Source: Priestia megaterium (GTDB lineage: Bacteria > Bacillota > Bacilli > Bacillales > Bacillaceae_H). Taken from it: a stretch of 64,000 bases of DNA. The stretch is from contig VTEF01000005.1 of assembly GCA_008180335.1 (NCBI GenBank), forward strand, positions 248,001 through 312,000, given 5' to 3'. The position numbers were made by a program, and so were the translations under genes. The notes below the pieces were generated by a model. The model did not search any database. It was not told the DNA's origin and worked only from the letters and a program-made list of their open reading frames with translations. Within the stretch, counting starts at the first letter, position 1; each line of letters starts with the position of its first letter. This document shows positions 55,001-64,000 of the stretch, piece after piece.

Positions 55001-55486
55001 TTTTAATGATAAAAACTCCGCAAATTTTCCTTGTGGAAGAACAACGGCTCTTGTAAAATCATCAATTGTTAACCCTAATAATTCCTGTACTTGCTGATTT
55101 ACATCATTGGTTTTATCAGCTAACACGAATGTCTCTTCTCCCACTTCAATTAAGCGACTGGTAGCTGATCGAACTCTTAGTTCATCTGCTCGTTTAAAAC
55201 TTCGTTCTACAGTATAGCGCTTTTTATGATTGGCATTTTCAAGTTCAAACGTAAACGAAACTTTCAATTCCTCTTCAGCATGATTTAAAATCCCATGCGT
55301 ATTATTAGAAGCACGTTCCACTTTTCCATATAATGCAAGCGTCATGGCATCTAAAATTGACGATTTCCCACTGCCTGTTGGTCCAAAAATTCCAAATACT
55401 CCTCCTGAACAGAGCATGTCAAAATCAATGACTTGTTTTTCGCGAAAGCTATGTAAACCCGCAATCGTTAGTGTAATAGGTTTCAC
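52091..55486 (-). CDS. sbcC: Nuclease SbcCD subunit C (SMC-like ATPase)
   Basis: A 1131-residue Rad50-like protein. The order is Walker A FGPTGSGKSSI near residue 40, long coiled coils (~180-480 and ~560-900), a zinc hook CPVCG between them, signature STLSGGETFLTSLALALS, and Walker B FFFLDEGFGTLDGE at the C-terminus. With SbcD it cleaves hairpins and protein-capped DNA ends. An upstream frame overlaps sbcD, but AGGAGG before a GTG at 55486, one base past the sbcD stop, fits the known length. It is fourth in addB-addA-sbcD-sbcC-hlpB. Confidence 0.95.
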   Translation of the reverse strand: MKPITLTIAGLHSFREKQVIDFDMLCSGGVFGIFGPTGSGKSSILDAMTLALYGKVERASNNTHGILNHAEEELKVSFTFELENANHKKRYTVERSFKRADELRVRSATSRLIEVGEETFVLADKTNDVNQQVQELLGLTIDDFTRAVVLPQGKFAEFLSLKGTERRQMLQRLFNLEQYGDRLNKKIRDHVQRLKNEIEKIQAEQIGLGEASAEKVKEAEQALQESVTLLQKRERELTDVEQVYEKQTKIWESQIEKLALEEKLTQLQQQQVEINAQQQKLAKAEQADKLIPYLETFEQAKFQKQSYEKKVELLQKQLEQMKVQHTASSQQYEEARAAKNEQQPKLVVRKEQLQQAKELEKKVKEQEMRLKKNEQQHLLITKEMQEKEQKLKEANQQYHRAVSLQQNLKKELQQIEVKEADRDLVSNAFREYENWHHDRQKVDEEIKKQTEKETELTNIKQMLEKEKKKQEVYEEKAVNLLGCIQHVYDTVCEREKEFEQLFVASEQITKNLRNHQREQQTKLLAQQLARELTEGERCPVCGALEHPNPISANQVEFDNLDEELTKLEAEISTLKEQKYQYSSLKLQLEQLTKPLVEAVPSLSQINHHETAVEQFENIHSADIIAYSQKVKVELKALHQDFLEAHDYQQQMLAEVKEMARRIEELIFKSNYYEKELKDTQATILSETEQLTHKKENWHTRYPGFSFETISSVQKEIKARAVKEQTLKERIDKSYQYFEQQQKAIEQLKDQYDQKVREEVQLQTTIENEKILVNEQKEQLLQFVGDGNIAEMLNEVVAKLEQLEDDEQKSYEKWKEIQSNYQTVETEEKAAVESLRDITSRFNQMAEQWTMMLQNSLFADTDEVKQAILSPSQMKLLDETIQQFLDNLKQTQVSIQKLDQQLNGQAISEQQWEETKELLISMRAAVKEANELKGAAQQTVTEIHKRHERFQVLESERLEKFALFEHYQKLQTIFKGNTFVEYIAEEQLMSISRHASERLAALTRQRYAIEVDSQGGFIMRDDANGGVKRPVSTLSGGETFLTSLALALSLSAQIQLRGEYPLQFFFLDEGFGTLDGELLDTVVTALEKLQSNSLSIGVISHVQELRARLPRRLIVQPAEASGRGTQVTVETL

Positions 55487-55487
55487 C

Positions 55488-56666
55488 TTATTCCTCCTCT
55501 CCTGTTGACTCATTATCATGAATAAGTGTCAGAAATAACTTCACCAACTCATCTCCAGGGGTGGCACCGCCTGTTTGACGGCGATAAAATTTTGTAAACA
55601 TCTCTTCAATTGGTACATCACGATGTGCTTGAATCTCTTCTTGTGACATGTCATTAATAAAGACAGGCCGAATATGGACAAATCCTTCATGCAGCTTGCG
55701 TAAACGGTGAATTTCTTCAAGAGACAACGCATCTTCCAGATGTACTTCCAAGTCCACCCAGGCATTTTTGTCTTTTCCTTTCTCAAGCCATTCATATACT
55801 TCTGCTAGTCCATTTTCAGCTTTCCAGCGTGTTAACGGACGCCCGCTTGATAAAGGCACTTCTGTCATCTTTACTTCTTCACCAGGTGCAACATCTAAAA
55901 TGGTTACCGACTTTGTGTAGCCTGATTCAGAAAAGCTGTAAGCAAGCGGCGAACCTGAATAGCGCGCAATTGTATGAGCTCTTGAAATATTTTGTGGACG
56001 ATGCAAATGCCCTAATGCAACATACTGTGCTGTTGCCGGTAAGCTTGTGGCGGCAACTGTATATGCTCCTCCTACTTCAATCGGACGTTCAGAGTCAGAA
56101 GAGCTTCCTCCTGCTACATAAATATGGCTCATCGCAATGTTTACTGCATTTGCTGTAAATTGTTGACTCATTTTTTCAAAGATGCCTTTTACACGTTCAT
56201 CATATGAATTTCTAAGTGCTAACTCATCATTTTCTGCTGCTAATACTTCTTTTAATCGTGATTCAGATGGATAAGGTAATGCTGCTACCCTCAGTATTTC
56301 GTCTGTTGAGGGGATGTAAATCTTTTCAACCTTTGTTGTTGGTAAGCCTAATAAAGTAATGTGCTGATGCACAGCTAAAGGTGATGCTGCTGATAAGCGG
56401 TCCGGATTATCATGATTCCCGGCAATCACGACAATTGGCCGCTTTCCATACTGACTAAGACGCGACATGCTTTCATAAAATAATTGCTCAGCTGCCGCCG
56501 GTGGATTCACCGTATCAAATGCATCTCCCGCCATTAAAATAGCATCTATTTTTTCTTTTTCTACAATCTCAACGAGCTCATCTAGAAATTGTGCTTGTTC
56601 TTCTAGGCGGCTTCTTCCTTCTAATGTACGCCCTAAATGCCAATCGGCTGTATGCAATAATCGCAT
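55488..56666 (-). CDS. sbcD: Nuclease SbcCD subunit D (Mre11-like)
   Basis: A 392-residue metallophosphoesterase. Motifs HTADWHLGR, MAGDAFD, VIAGNHDNPDR, MSHIYV and ALGHLHRPQ supply the two-metal site of an Mre11-type 3'-5' exonuclease/endonuclease. The C-terminal ~100 residues hold the SbcC-binding region. GGGGGG lies just before the ATG. It abuts sbcC by one base and follows addA after an 81-base gap that contains a hairpin. Confidence 0.95.
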   Translation of the reverse strand: MRLLHTADWHLGRTLEGRSRLEEQAQFLDELVEIVEKEKIDAILMAGDAFDTVNPPAAAEQLFYESMSRLSQYGKRPIVVIAGNHDNPDRLSAASPLAVHQHITLLGLPTTKVEKIYIPSTDEILRVAALPYPSESRLKEVLAAENDELALRNSYDERVKGIFEKMSQQFTANAVNIAMSHIYVAGGSSSDSERPIEVGGAYTVAATSLPATAQYVALGHLHRPQNISRAHTIARYSGSPLAYSFSESGYTKSVTILDVAPGEEVKMTEVPLSSGRPLTRWKAENGLAEVYEWLEKGKDKNAWVDLEVHLEDALSLEEIHRLRKLHEGFVHIRPVFINDMSQEEIQAHRDVPIEEMFTKFYRRQTGGATPGDELVKLFLTLIHDNESTGEEE

Positions 56667-56687
56667 GTTCCCCCCACTTTCATGTGT

Positions 56688-56721
56688 AAAAAGAAGAAGA
56701 CGAATATCCGCCTTCCTCTTT
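56688..56721 (-). terminator. Hairpin in the addA-sbcD gap
   Basis: On the minus strand AAAGAGGAAGGCG pairs with CGTCTTCTTCTTT through 13 pairs, two of them G-U, with loop GATATT and T5 beyond. It looks like a partial terminator or attenuator that would lower sbcDC relative to addAB. Confidence 0.6.
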
Positions 56722-56747
56722 TCAGATTTAAAAATACCGTGCTTTTT

Positions 56748-59700
56748 TTATGCTTCTAAAACATATCCACCATCTAAAAAGTATAGGTAACGGCATTTTA
56801 ATGGTTGATTGATAATCTGTTCAATCGCTTTTCCATACAATTTCATTTGTATGTGATAACGCTCTAGCAATGTTGCTTTGGCTGCTTCGAAATCTCCGTT
56901 AAATCGGTCTGATATATTGTCAGTTTTAAAGTCAAGTAAAATAAGTTCTCCATCTACCTCATATAAACAGTCAATGATTCCTTGTACAAGAATCGTTTCC
57001 TCCTCTTCTTCCCAATTCCCATATATCTCTTTAGAAGAGACACCTAAACTAAATGGCAGTTCCCGATAGACCTTTGTTGCCTGTTGCAACTGTTGACCAA
57101 TAGTACTATGTGAAAAAGCAACAATATCAGCAATGTTCACAATGGCAGCCTGCTCTTTTGACAATAACTCTTTTGTGACCATTGAATCCACAAGCTCTTG
57201 TACCATCTTTTTCGTTTGCTTTTCATGAAGAGGTAAATGTTGCATCACTGAGTGAATAGCTGTGCCACGTTCTGCTGCTGTGAAAGAATCAGCTTGCAAA
57301 AATTTAGGTCGATCTTCAAGCGGTGCATGAAAACCTCTTATAAGCTCATCACTGCTGCCTTCAGACATGAATTTTTGCTGTCTTTTCATATCGGAAACAG
57401 ATTGTTTCGAACGATGCATAGAAGCTACTTTATGTGAATAGGACCAGTTTAGTCGCTGAGTAATCATCTCCTTATACTTACTGCTTTTCTCTACTGGCTG
57501 TTTATTTTGTAACGCATTCATCAGCTCTTCATGGTGATGTTGTTCTTCAGGCGATTGTTCAGCAAGATCTGTAACTGACAAAGTTGTGAGCTTCCATCGT
57601 GATGGATTCTCATAAATCTCTTTATTTGGATAAAGGTCATCCGTTTCAAGCAAATGCTGAAAATCATGATGACGTATAAGAGAAGGACCAATCCAGTCTA
57701 AATAAGATTTCGCATCAGAACGAATATAAGATGGTAACACCCACTCCTTATGCTCGAGTACAGAGCTCCATTTTCTTACTTTTTCAGCTACATCTTTGAC
57801 AGTTCCTACTAAAATGAGCTTCTCTTTGGCACGTGTTAAGGCAACATAAAGAACTCGCATCTCCTCTGCCATGCTTTCTTTCTTCATTTTACGCTTCATT
57901 GTCTGTTGCAACAGTGTAGGATACGTGATTCGTAACTTAGGATCAATATACTTCGAACCGAACCCTAATTCTTTATCAAGTAAGTATGACTTATTTAAGT
58001 CCATTAAATTAAATTGACGGGCTAATCCCGCTACAAACACAATTGGAAACTCCAGTCCCTTACTGCTATGAATGGTCATAAGCCTTACAACGTCTTCTTG
58101 TTCACCTAGCGCCCTAGCTGTACCAAGGTCATTTCCACGCTCTTGCATTCGTTCGATGAATCGCAGAAATCGAAATAATCCCCGAAATGAAGTCGATTCG
58201 TATTGCCGCGCTCGATCATACAACGCTCGTAAGTTAGCTTGACGCTGTTTCCCTCCAGGTAACCCCCCAACAAATTCAAAGAACCCTGTATCACGGTAAA
58301 TTTGCCATACGAGAGCTGATAAAGAATCTTGGCGAGCTCTTGTTCGCCATGTCTTTAACTGATCATAAAAATGGCGTACTTTATCTTTTACATGCCCTTC
58401 ATTTGCAACTGATAGATATGTTTTTAGCGCCTCGTAATAGGTGCCTTTTTTATGCTCCACTCGAATCGTAGCAAGCTCTTCATCTGATAGTCCAACAACC
58501 GGTGAACGCAACACAGATGCTAGCGGAATATCTTGATATGGATTATCAATCACTTTTAACAGTGCCATCATAATCATCACTTCTGTAGCATCGAAATATC
58601 CTGTAGACAAATCAGCATAAATAGGAATTCCCTCTTGTTTAAATTCTTCCATAATCTGCGGTGCCCAGGGCATTGAACGAAGTAAGATTACAAAATCCCG
58701 ATACGTGACATTCCGCATGATATCTAGCTTTCGGTCATATACTTGGAATCGGTCCTTCACAAGTTTTTTTACTTTCCTTGCCATCGCCCTCGCTTCTAGC
58801 TGAGCTGTTTCTAATTCAGCATCTGAAAACTCAATAAATGACGGTTCAGCTTCTTCATTCACTTCTTCTTCATTTTCTTTTGAAATAAGCAATAGCTCTG
58901 ATTCCATGCCTTCTACTTTCGGATAAGAAGCGCCTAGCTTTAAAGAAGCAGCATCATCATAAGAAATTTCACCTACTTCTTCATCCATAAGTTGATTGAA
59001 AATAAAGTTTGTAGCATCTAATACCTCTGTACGGCTACGAAAGTTTTTATTTAAATCAATTCTCATCCCAAACGTTCGTCCATCTTGTGTAAACCGCTTG
59101 TACTTGGTCAAAAACAAAAATGGCTCCGCTAAGCGGAAACGATAAATGGATTGCTTAACATCTCCAACCATAAATAGATTTCCAGTATTTTTATCATCTT
59201 TTGTGACAAGCTTAATTAAAGACTCTTGCACCATATTTGTATCTTGATACTCATCAACTAAAACTTCAACAAACTGAGTCCGATACTTTCTTGCTACGTC
59301 AGACGGCTGCAATTGGTCATTCTCTTTATGGCTTAAGATTTGTAGACAGTAATGTTCTAAATCTGAAAAATCTACTAACCCTTTTGCTTTCTTTACTGCT
59401 TCATAACGCTCGCCAAAACTTTTCACTAGAAAAATCAATGTTTCAATAACAGGTTTCATTTTTTGAAAGTCCGCCATATAGCCATGCAGCGGCCTAGAAA
59501 ATAAATCAGATTGCAGCTTTTCTAATGCTGTTTTGGCTTTTTTGCGCAACTCTCCAACCTCATCAAGCAGCTTCGCATCATAAGCATCGCCCTTACAAGG
59601 CTTTAAGCGAGAAAACACTAGTTGCTGCATTTGCTCATGCACTGCTGAAAATGAACGATCTCCAGCCATCACCATTCTTTGAACTTGTGCCAAATCATCT

Positions 59701-60485
59701 TCAATATTACTAGCACGCGGTGCAGGTCCTCCTGGCAACCTTGTTACATTCAAAGCTTGCTGTAAAATAGCTTCGGTGCCGTTCAATTGTTTTTTCACTT
59801 CTTCTAACAGAAATGGTACGAACGGTAATGAATCAATGGTAGATTGTTCATCTACATCATATTGATCGATAATCATCTGCAACCAACCGCTTGGGTTTGG
59901 ATTTGAACGTGCAAAATCATATAATTTTCGAACCATTAGCTGAATATCCTCATCATTTCGATCACTTGTATAACGATCGATTAAATCAAAAAATAGCTCG
60001 TTATCTTTCAGACTATATTGCTCCTCAAATAGTTCTTCTAGCACCTCTTCACGCAACAGCTCGGCTTCTGTGTCATCTGCAATCCGAAAACCAGGATCTA
60101 AGTCAATCATGTAATAATACTTTCGAATAACATCAAGGCAAAAGGAATGCAGTGTTGAAATAGAAGCTCGGTTTAAAAGATTCAACTGCCTTCTTAAATG
60201 CAAAGATGAAGGTTCTTTCTTTAACTCCTTTTCAAGCGCCTCTCCAATTCGATTACGCATTTCTGCAGCAGAAGCATTCGTAAATGTAACAACAAGCAGC
60301 CGGTCAACATCAATAGGCTCTTCACTTGATACAATCTTCTTAATAATACGTTCAACAAGAACAGCTGTTTTTCCTGAACCAGCAGCTGCTGCTACTAAAA
60401 TATCTTGACCTGATGACACAACTGCTTTCCATTGGTCATCTGTCCATTGTGACCCTTTCGGTTTTGCAAGAATGTCATGATTCAT
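56748..60485 (-). CDS. addA: ATP-dependent helicase/nuclease subunit A (AddA)
   Basis: A 1245-residue UvrD-like helicase and RecB-type nuclease. Walker A AAAGSGKTAVLVERI at ~residue 36, Walker B LVDEYQDTN, motif GDVKQSIYRFR, motif VI YVALTRAKEKLIL, and the C-terminal nuclease LILLDFKTDNIS. With AddB it processes double-strand ends to Chi and loads RecA, the Gram-positive counterpart of RecBCD. It overlaps addB by 11 bases, so the two subunits are translationally coupled. Confidence 0.96.
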   Translation of the reverse strand: MNHDILAKPKGSQWTDDQWKAVVSSGQDILVAAAAGSGKTAVLVERIIKKIVSSEEPIDVDRLLVVTFTNASAAEMRNRIGEALEKELKKEPSSLHLRRQLNLLNRASISTLHSFCLDVIRKYYYMIDLDPGFRIADDTEAELLREEVLEELFEEQYSLKDNELFFDLIDRYTSDRNDEDIQLMVRKLYDFARSNPNPSGWLQMIIDQYDVDEQSTIDSLPFVPFLLEEVKKQLNGTEAILQQALNVTRLPGGPAPRASNIEDDLAQVQRMVMAGDRSFSAVHEQMQQLVFSRLKPCKGDAYDAKLLDEVGELRKKAKTALEKLQSDLFSRPLHGYMADFQKMKPVIETLIFLVKSFGERYEAVKKAKGLVDFSDLEHYCLQILSHKENDQLQPSDVARKYRTQFVEVLVDEYQDTNMVQESLIKLVTKDDKNTGNLFMVGDVKQSIYRFRLAEPFLFLTKYKRFTQDGRTFGMRIDLNKNFRSRTEVLDATNFIFNQLMDEEVGEISYDDAASLKLGASYPKVEGMESELLLISKENEEEVNEEAEPSFIEFSDAELETAQLEARAMARKVKKLVKDRFQVYDRKLDIMRNVTYRDFVILLRSMPWAPQIMEEFKQEGIPIYADLSTGYFDATEVMIMMALLKVIDNPYQDIPLASVLRSPVVGLSDEELATIRVEHKKGTYYEALKTYLSVANEGHVKDKVRHFYDQLKTWRTRARQDSLSALVWQIYRDTGFFEFVGGLPGGKQRQANLRALYDRARQYESTSFRGLFRFLRFIERMQERGNDLGTARALGEQEDVVRLMTIHSSKGLEFPIVFVAGLARQFNLMDLNKSYLLDKELGFGSKYIDPKLRITYPTLLQQTMKRKMKKESMAEEMRVLYVALTRAKEKLILVGTVKDVAEKVRKWSSVLEHKEWVLPSYIRSDAKSYLDWIGPSLIRHHDFQHLLETDDLYPNKEIYENPSRWKLTTLSVTDLAEQSPEEQHHHEELMNALQNKQPVEKSSKYKEMITQRLNWSYSHKVASMHRSKQSVSDMKRQQKFMSEGSSDELIRGFHAPLEDRPKFLQADSFTAAERGTAIHSVMQHLPLHEKQTKKMVQELVDSMVTKELLSKEQAAIVNIADIVAFSHSTIGQQLQQATKVYRELPFSLGVSSKEIYGNWEEEEETILVQGIIDCLYEVDGELILLDFKTDNISDRFNGDFEAAKATLLERYHIQMKLYGKAIEQIINQPLKCRYLYFLDGGYVLEA

Positions 60486-63400
60486 GCTTCGTTCCCCCCT
60501 CTCTTATTTTCTCTAAAATAATTCCTTGATTTTCGCTTTTTAATTGACGGTACTCATTGTCACTCATCGATTCATCGAACTGACAGATCGAACGATACTC
60601 ACAAAATGTACATGGTGTTTTATCTTTTAGCTTATAAGGGGCAATATCAATTTTACCTTCCGTAATTTCCGTCCCTGCTTCCACAAACTTTCCACGTACA
60701 TAATGACGTAAGTGATGAAAATCTTCTTGAGATGCAATTGATGAATTTGAATAGAATCCTCCTGTCTTTTTAATGCCGGCTGATACAATTTTTGAATGTC
60801 CGGAATCAAGCGTTTCATCCATTAAACGAACAGCCTCTTCATCTCCTAGCAGCAACCCTTTCATTTTAAACTTTTTAAAAATCTCTTCTTCAATTTGATC
60901 ATTCGTTAGTATTTTTGTGCTGTTAACCATTGGGTTATGAACATGAAAATACAGTACGCCGGCTGGTAGCGCCCCTCTACTATCATGTAATAGTTGTTCA
61001 GCATACGTCACAACCACATCTAAATAAGCTAAGATTTGAAGAGACAACCCATAGTACACTTCTACTAAATTCAATGCACGATCACTAGATTTATAGTCAA
61101 CAATCCGTAACAGCAGCCCTTTGGAACTATCTGCTTTGTCTACTCGATCAATTCGTCCAACTAATTCCATCGTATTGCCATTTGGCAATTGAAACTGTAT
61201 GGATGGCAACTCTGCTCCTGGCCCAAACCCGAGCTCTAGTCCTACAGGTACAAATCCGCTCGCTTTTGCATGTTCACTTAATACAAAGGAAGCTCGTTCT
61301 AGAATTTGCTGTAGTTTATGAGTCAGATAATGATGCCGGTTCGAACTTAATAAAATTTCATTTTGCAAACGTGGGGCCAATTCTTGAACTGCAGCTGTAG
61401 AAAGTTTTTGACAATCTTTTTTCGTTAATTGCTTCCAATCTTTTTCTCCGCCTCTTAGCTCATCCGAAATCATTTTCAATGCTGCATGGAATAGTTCTCC
61501 AATATCAGGAGCAGCAAGCTTAAATACTCTGCGTTCTTTTAATTTTAAACCATGTGCGGCAAAGTGAGCATATGGACATGCTTCAAATTTTTCCATTCTT
61601 GATACACTTGCTTGTATATGCTTTCCATAAAGTCGGTGACTTGTTTCTCTTGTTAAACGCTTTGCTTCATTTTTATAAAATAAACTGCTTAATACTTTTT
61701 GGCTGTATCTCTTCCAAGCCGGAGTCGTCACATAAAAATTATAAACATCCCACCATGTATCACTCATCGGGTAATGCCGTTTCCATCCTTGTAACTGGCC
61801 GGCTAAGTGCGCAATAGTTGTTAATGGATTAGTAATGTAGTCAAGCTGATAATTTTCCGGTAAATCAGTGGGTCCTGTCATAAGTAGGTTTTCTTCGAGC
61901 AAAGGAAACAACTCTTTGATTCGATTGATGACAAGAGAAGGCAATAACGTTTTCCCTTCTTCATTCGCTAAGGGATATGATATATATAATCTTTCTGACG
62001 CACTCACCAATGCTAAATAAATTAAGAACTGTTCATCAAATAACTTCTGTCTGCTGCTAGGCGCTAGTGTCACACCGGATTCGAGCAGTTGTTCACGCTC
62101 TTGATCTGATAAAATCCCATCTCCTTGAGACTTAGCAGGAATAACCCCATCGTTTACGCCTACAATAAACGCTGATTTAATAGCTGAAAAACGAGAACGT
62201 TCAAAGCTAGCAACTAACACTTGGTCAAGTGCAGGAGGAACAAGAGCAAATTGCATGCTATCAAGTCCTGTTTCCATTAAGTCTGAAAACAACTGAATTG
62301 ATATTTTTTCATCACCCATCATCTCGACAAATTGATCCAATAAATGAAGGACAGATTTCCACACCTGTTCATGTTCCCTTGCTTCTTGTATTTTTCCGTC
62401 TTCTTCACACTGATTTCGGAGAGCCTCTATTTTTCTTTGGATATCTAAGTTTGTTAAGAAGCTATGAAGTGCCTTGGCTTTTTCATATCCTGTGTTGGCT
62501 TTTTTTAAGCTATTCTGCAACGTTTGGAACGGTGGAACGATTAAATTTTTTAACTCATTAATCTTTTCCTCAAATTGCAATTCTTCGTCTGTCTTACCTA
62601 TCTTCATATCTTCTAAAGAACGATACTTTCGATATGTCCAGCGCTCACCATTTGTCCATTTAGAGCCTTGGATACCATATGCAAGCACATAGTTCTCTAG
62701 CTGGTCCATCTCTTCGCGCAACTGATGAATGTCAGACAGAACAGGAAATAACATATCCGTTTTGACAGCACGAAAAATCGTTTCATAACGCCAAGAGCCG
62801 CTGACTATTTCTAAGCTTGAACGGATAAATTCTATAAGGGGATGATGAAACATCGCACGCTTTTGGTCAATGAAATATGGAATTTCATAGTCTTTAAAAA
62901 CAGTCTCTACTAATTCATGATAGTCTTGAGCATTTCGTACAATAAGCGCAATATCTCGATAACGATATCCATGGTCTCTTACCAATGCAGTCATTTCACG
63001 AGCAATTCCTTCAATTTCTGCTCTGCGATTAACCGCAGGATACACTTTAAGAGCTGTCGGTTTATAAGGGAACTCAACTGTGGGACGCTCATCATAGTAC
63101 CTTTCTAAATGATTTAGCTCATCTGAATGTACATGCCGCTGACTGTTTTTAAATACAATAGGCTCCGCCACTTTTATACTATTTTCAGTTGCTAATCCCA
63201 TAAGAGACCGATACGTATCACCTGTTAAGCGAAATAACTGCAGATCATTAGGAATAAAATCTGCATACAAATGGTCACCTGTTAATGTGATATTAACTTT
63301 AGGACATACTTTCATTAATTCTATAAGCACATGCAACTCTTGCTGTGTAAAATGATGAAACCCATCAACATATATAACAGCATTCTGCAAATAAGTTGAA

Positions 63401-63975
63401 TGAGGAATTTTTTCTGCTAGTAAATGCAAGTAATCTTCTCCATCAACATATTTGTTCATCAGCTGTTTTTCAAATTCTTGATACACAATGTGCAAGTCAT
63501 GAAGTTTATCTGCTAATACATGTTCATTATCTTCAACCAGTTGTCTTTGCAACTTATTTAATGATTCTACTTCTAACGTATATTGCTTAAATTCCTTAAT
63601 CATTTTTTCCAATTCATCAATAAAACCTAATTTTTCAGAAGCTGTTGCAAAAATCTTCAATTCTTCTTTTTGATGCTCAATAATCTTTCGAAGCATTATA
63701 TGAATGCCGGTTTGATCAATGTGATAGCGGCTTATGCCTCCAACCTCTTGTAAAATCCGCCATGCTAAACGTGTAAAGCTGTACACTTGTGCACGTATCA
63801 TGCCATTTATGCCAGGTGTGCGCACGAGCTCATACTCTGATTGAAAAGTCATTTGCTCTGGAACAATATAAATAATTGGATTACCAAGAGGATCTTCTTT
63901 CAACTGTTTACGAATATGATCCAAGCAATAGGCTGTTTTCCCACTTCCAGAACGTCCTATTAAAAACTGCAACAT
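60475..63975 (-). CDS. addB: ATP-dependent helicase/nuclease subunit B (AddB)
   Basis: A 1166-residue partner of AddA. Walker A GRSGSGKTAYC at the N-terminus, an inactivated helicase core that recognises Chi, and a C-terminal nuclease LLRIVDYKSSDRA. The [4Fe-4S] ligands are visible as one Cys in MEKFEACPYAHFA and three in CTFCEYRSICQF. A TTG one codon upstream is in frame; the ATG at 63975 follows AGAGGTGA by seven bases. It is first in addB-addA-sbcD-sbcC-hlpB. The promoter lies outside the window. Confidence 0.96.
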   Translation of the reverse strand: MLQFLIGRSGSGKTAYCLDHIRKQLKEDPLGNPIIYIVPEQMTFQSEYELVRTPGINGMIRAQVYSFTRLAWRILQEVGGISRYHIDQTGIHIMLRKIIEHQKEELKIFATASEKLGFIDELEKMIKEFKQYTLEVESLNKLQRQLVEDNEHVLADKLHDLHIVYQEFEKQLMNKYVDGEDYLHLLAEKIPHSTYLQNAVIYVDGFHHFTQQELHVLIELMKVCPKVNITLTGDHLYADFIPNDLQLFRLTGDTYRSLMGLATENSIKVAEPIVFKNSQRHVHSDELNHLERYYDERPTVEFPYKPTALKVYPAVNRRAEIEGIAREMTALVRDHGYRYRDIALIVRNAQDYHELVETVFKDYEIPYFIDQKRAMFHHPLIEFIRSSLEIVSGSWRYETIFRAVKTDMLFPVLSDIHQLREEMDQLENYVLAYGIQGSKWTNGERWTYRKYRSLEDMKIGKTDEELQFEEKINELKNLIVPPFQTLQNSLKKANTGYEKAKALHSFLTNLDIQRKIEALRNQCEEDGKIQEAREHEQVWKSVLHLLDQFVEMMGDEKISIQLFSDLMETGLDSMQFALVPPALDQVLVASFERSRFSAIKSAFIVGVNDGVIPAKSQGDGILSDQEREQLLESGVTLAPSSRQKLFDEQFLIYLALVSASERLYISYPLANEEGKTLLPSLVINRIKELFPLLEENLLMTGPTDLPENYQLDYITNPLTTIAHLAGQLQGWKRHYPMSDTWWDVYNFYVTTPAWKRYSQKVLSSLFYKNEAKRLTRETSHRLYGKHIQASVSRMEKFEACPYAHFAAHGLKLKERRVFKLAAPDIGELFHAALKMISDELRGGEKDWKQLTKKDCQKLSTAAVQELAPRLQNEILLSSNRHHYLTHKLQQILERASFVLSEHAKASGFVPVGLELGFGPGAELPSIQFQLPNGNTMELVGRIDRVDKADSSKGLLLRIVDYKSSDRALNLVEVYYGLSLQILAYLDVVVTYAEQLLHDSRGALPAGVLYFHVHNPMVNSTKILTNDQIEEEIFKKFKMKGLLLGDEEAVRLMDETLDSGHSKIVSAGIKKTGGFYSNSSIASQEDFHHLRHYVRGKFVEAGTEITEGKIDIAPYKLKDKTPCTFCEYRSICQFDESMSDNEYRQLKSENQGIILEKIREGGTKHES

Positions 63976-64000
63976 CAACTTTTCACCTCTACTTGTTTCT

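Overview
The window looks like ordinary chromosome of a low-GC, spore-forming Bacillaceae. Gene order follows the Bacillus subtilis chromosome over long stretches: app-yjaZ-fabF-fabH-yjzB-comZ, argCJBD-carAB-argF, yitK-yitL-yitS-yitT-yitU-yitW, asnO-yisN-yisL-gerP and hlpB-sbcC-sbcD-addA-addB. A Priestia (B.) megaterium-like or related Bacillus is my best guess; the species cannot be fixed from the sequence alone. I see no rRNA, tRNA, CRISPR array, insertion sequence or prophage.

Layout. 1-1332: start of an oligopeptide ABC transporter operon (appD, partial appF). 1551-5295: yjaZ, type II fatty acid synthesis condensing enzymes (fabF, fabH), yjzB and comZ. 5468-13717: yjaV/yjaU-like genes, yjzD, an AraC regulator, clpB, yjzC, uppP and an NAD(P)-binding protein. 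13894-23362: a compact arginine biosynthesis operon (argC-argJ-argB-argD-carA-carB-argF). 23694-29815: yit region (FeS assembly factor, HAD phosphatase, YitT, DegV, CvfB, YajQ and small proteins). 29953-40785: an SDR enzyme, a 40-aa small gene, then an arginine/ornithine catabolic locus: rocG, the sigma-54 activator gene rocR, and a rocA-rocD-rocB-rocE unit. rocB is frameshifted. 41277-43971: a LacI regulator and a membrane-anchored GH13 'amylase' that lacks catalytic residues. 44197-48077: amtB, glnK and asnO. 48256-51736: yisN, yisL and the spore-germination operon gerPABCDEF. 51768-63975: hlpB (interrupted by an in-frame TGA), sbcC, sbcD, addA and addB, the end-processing and recombination operon.

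How it fits together. Arginine synthesis and breakdown lie about 8 kb apart. The biosynthetic operon has a sigma-A promoter with an ArgR/AhrC-type box. The catabolic genes have textbook -24/-12 promoters upstream of both rocG and rocA, with a shared GCAAATTTTTT motif further upstream of both that is likely the RocR enhancer. Other legible regulatory sites are a CtsR box at clpB, a TnrA/GlnR box at glnK, a cre-like site at the araC gene and sigma-K-like promoters in gerP.

Leads worth checking: a dispersed two-hairpin repeat family in intergenic regions with covarying bases; the GH13 pseudoenzyme; broken rocB and hlpB; a PII protein lacking the modifiable Tyr51; and a private sigma-K promoter for gerPF. 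I found no cluster that clearly amounts to an undescribed multi-gene system.
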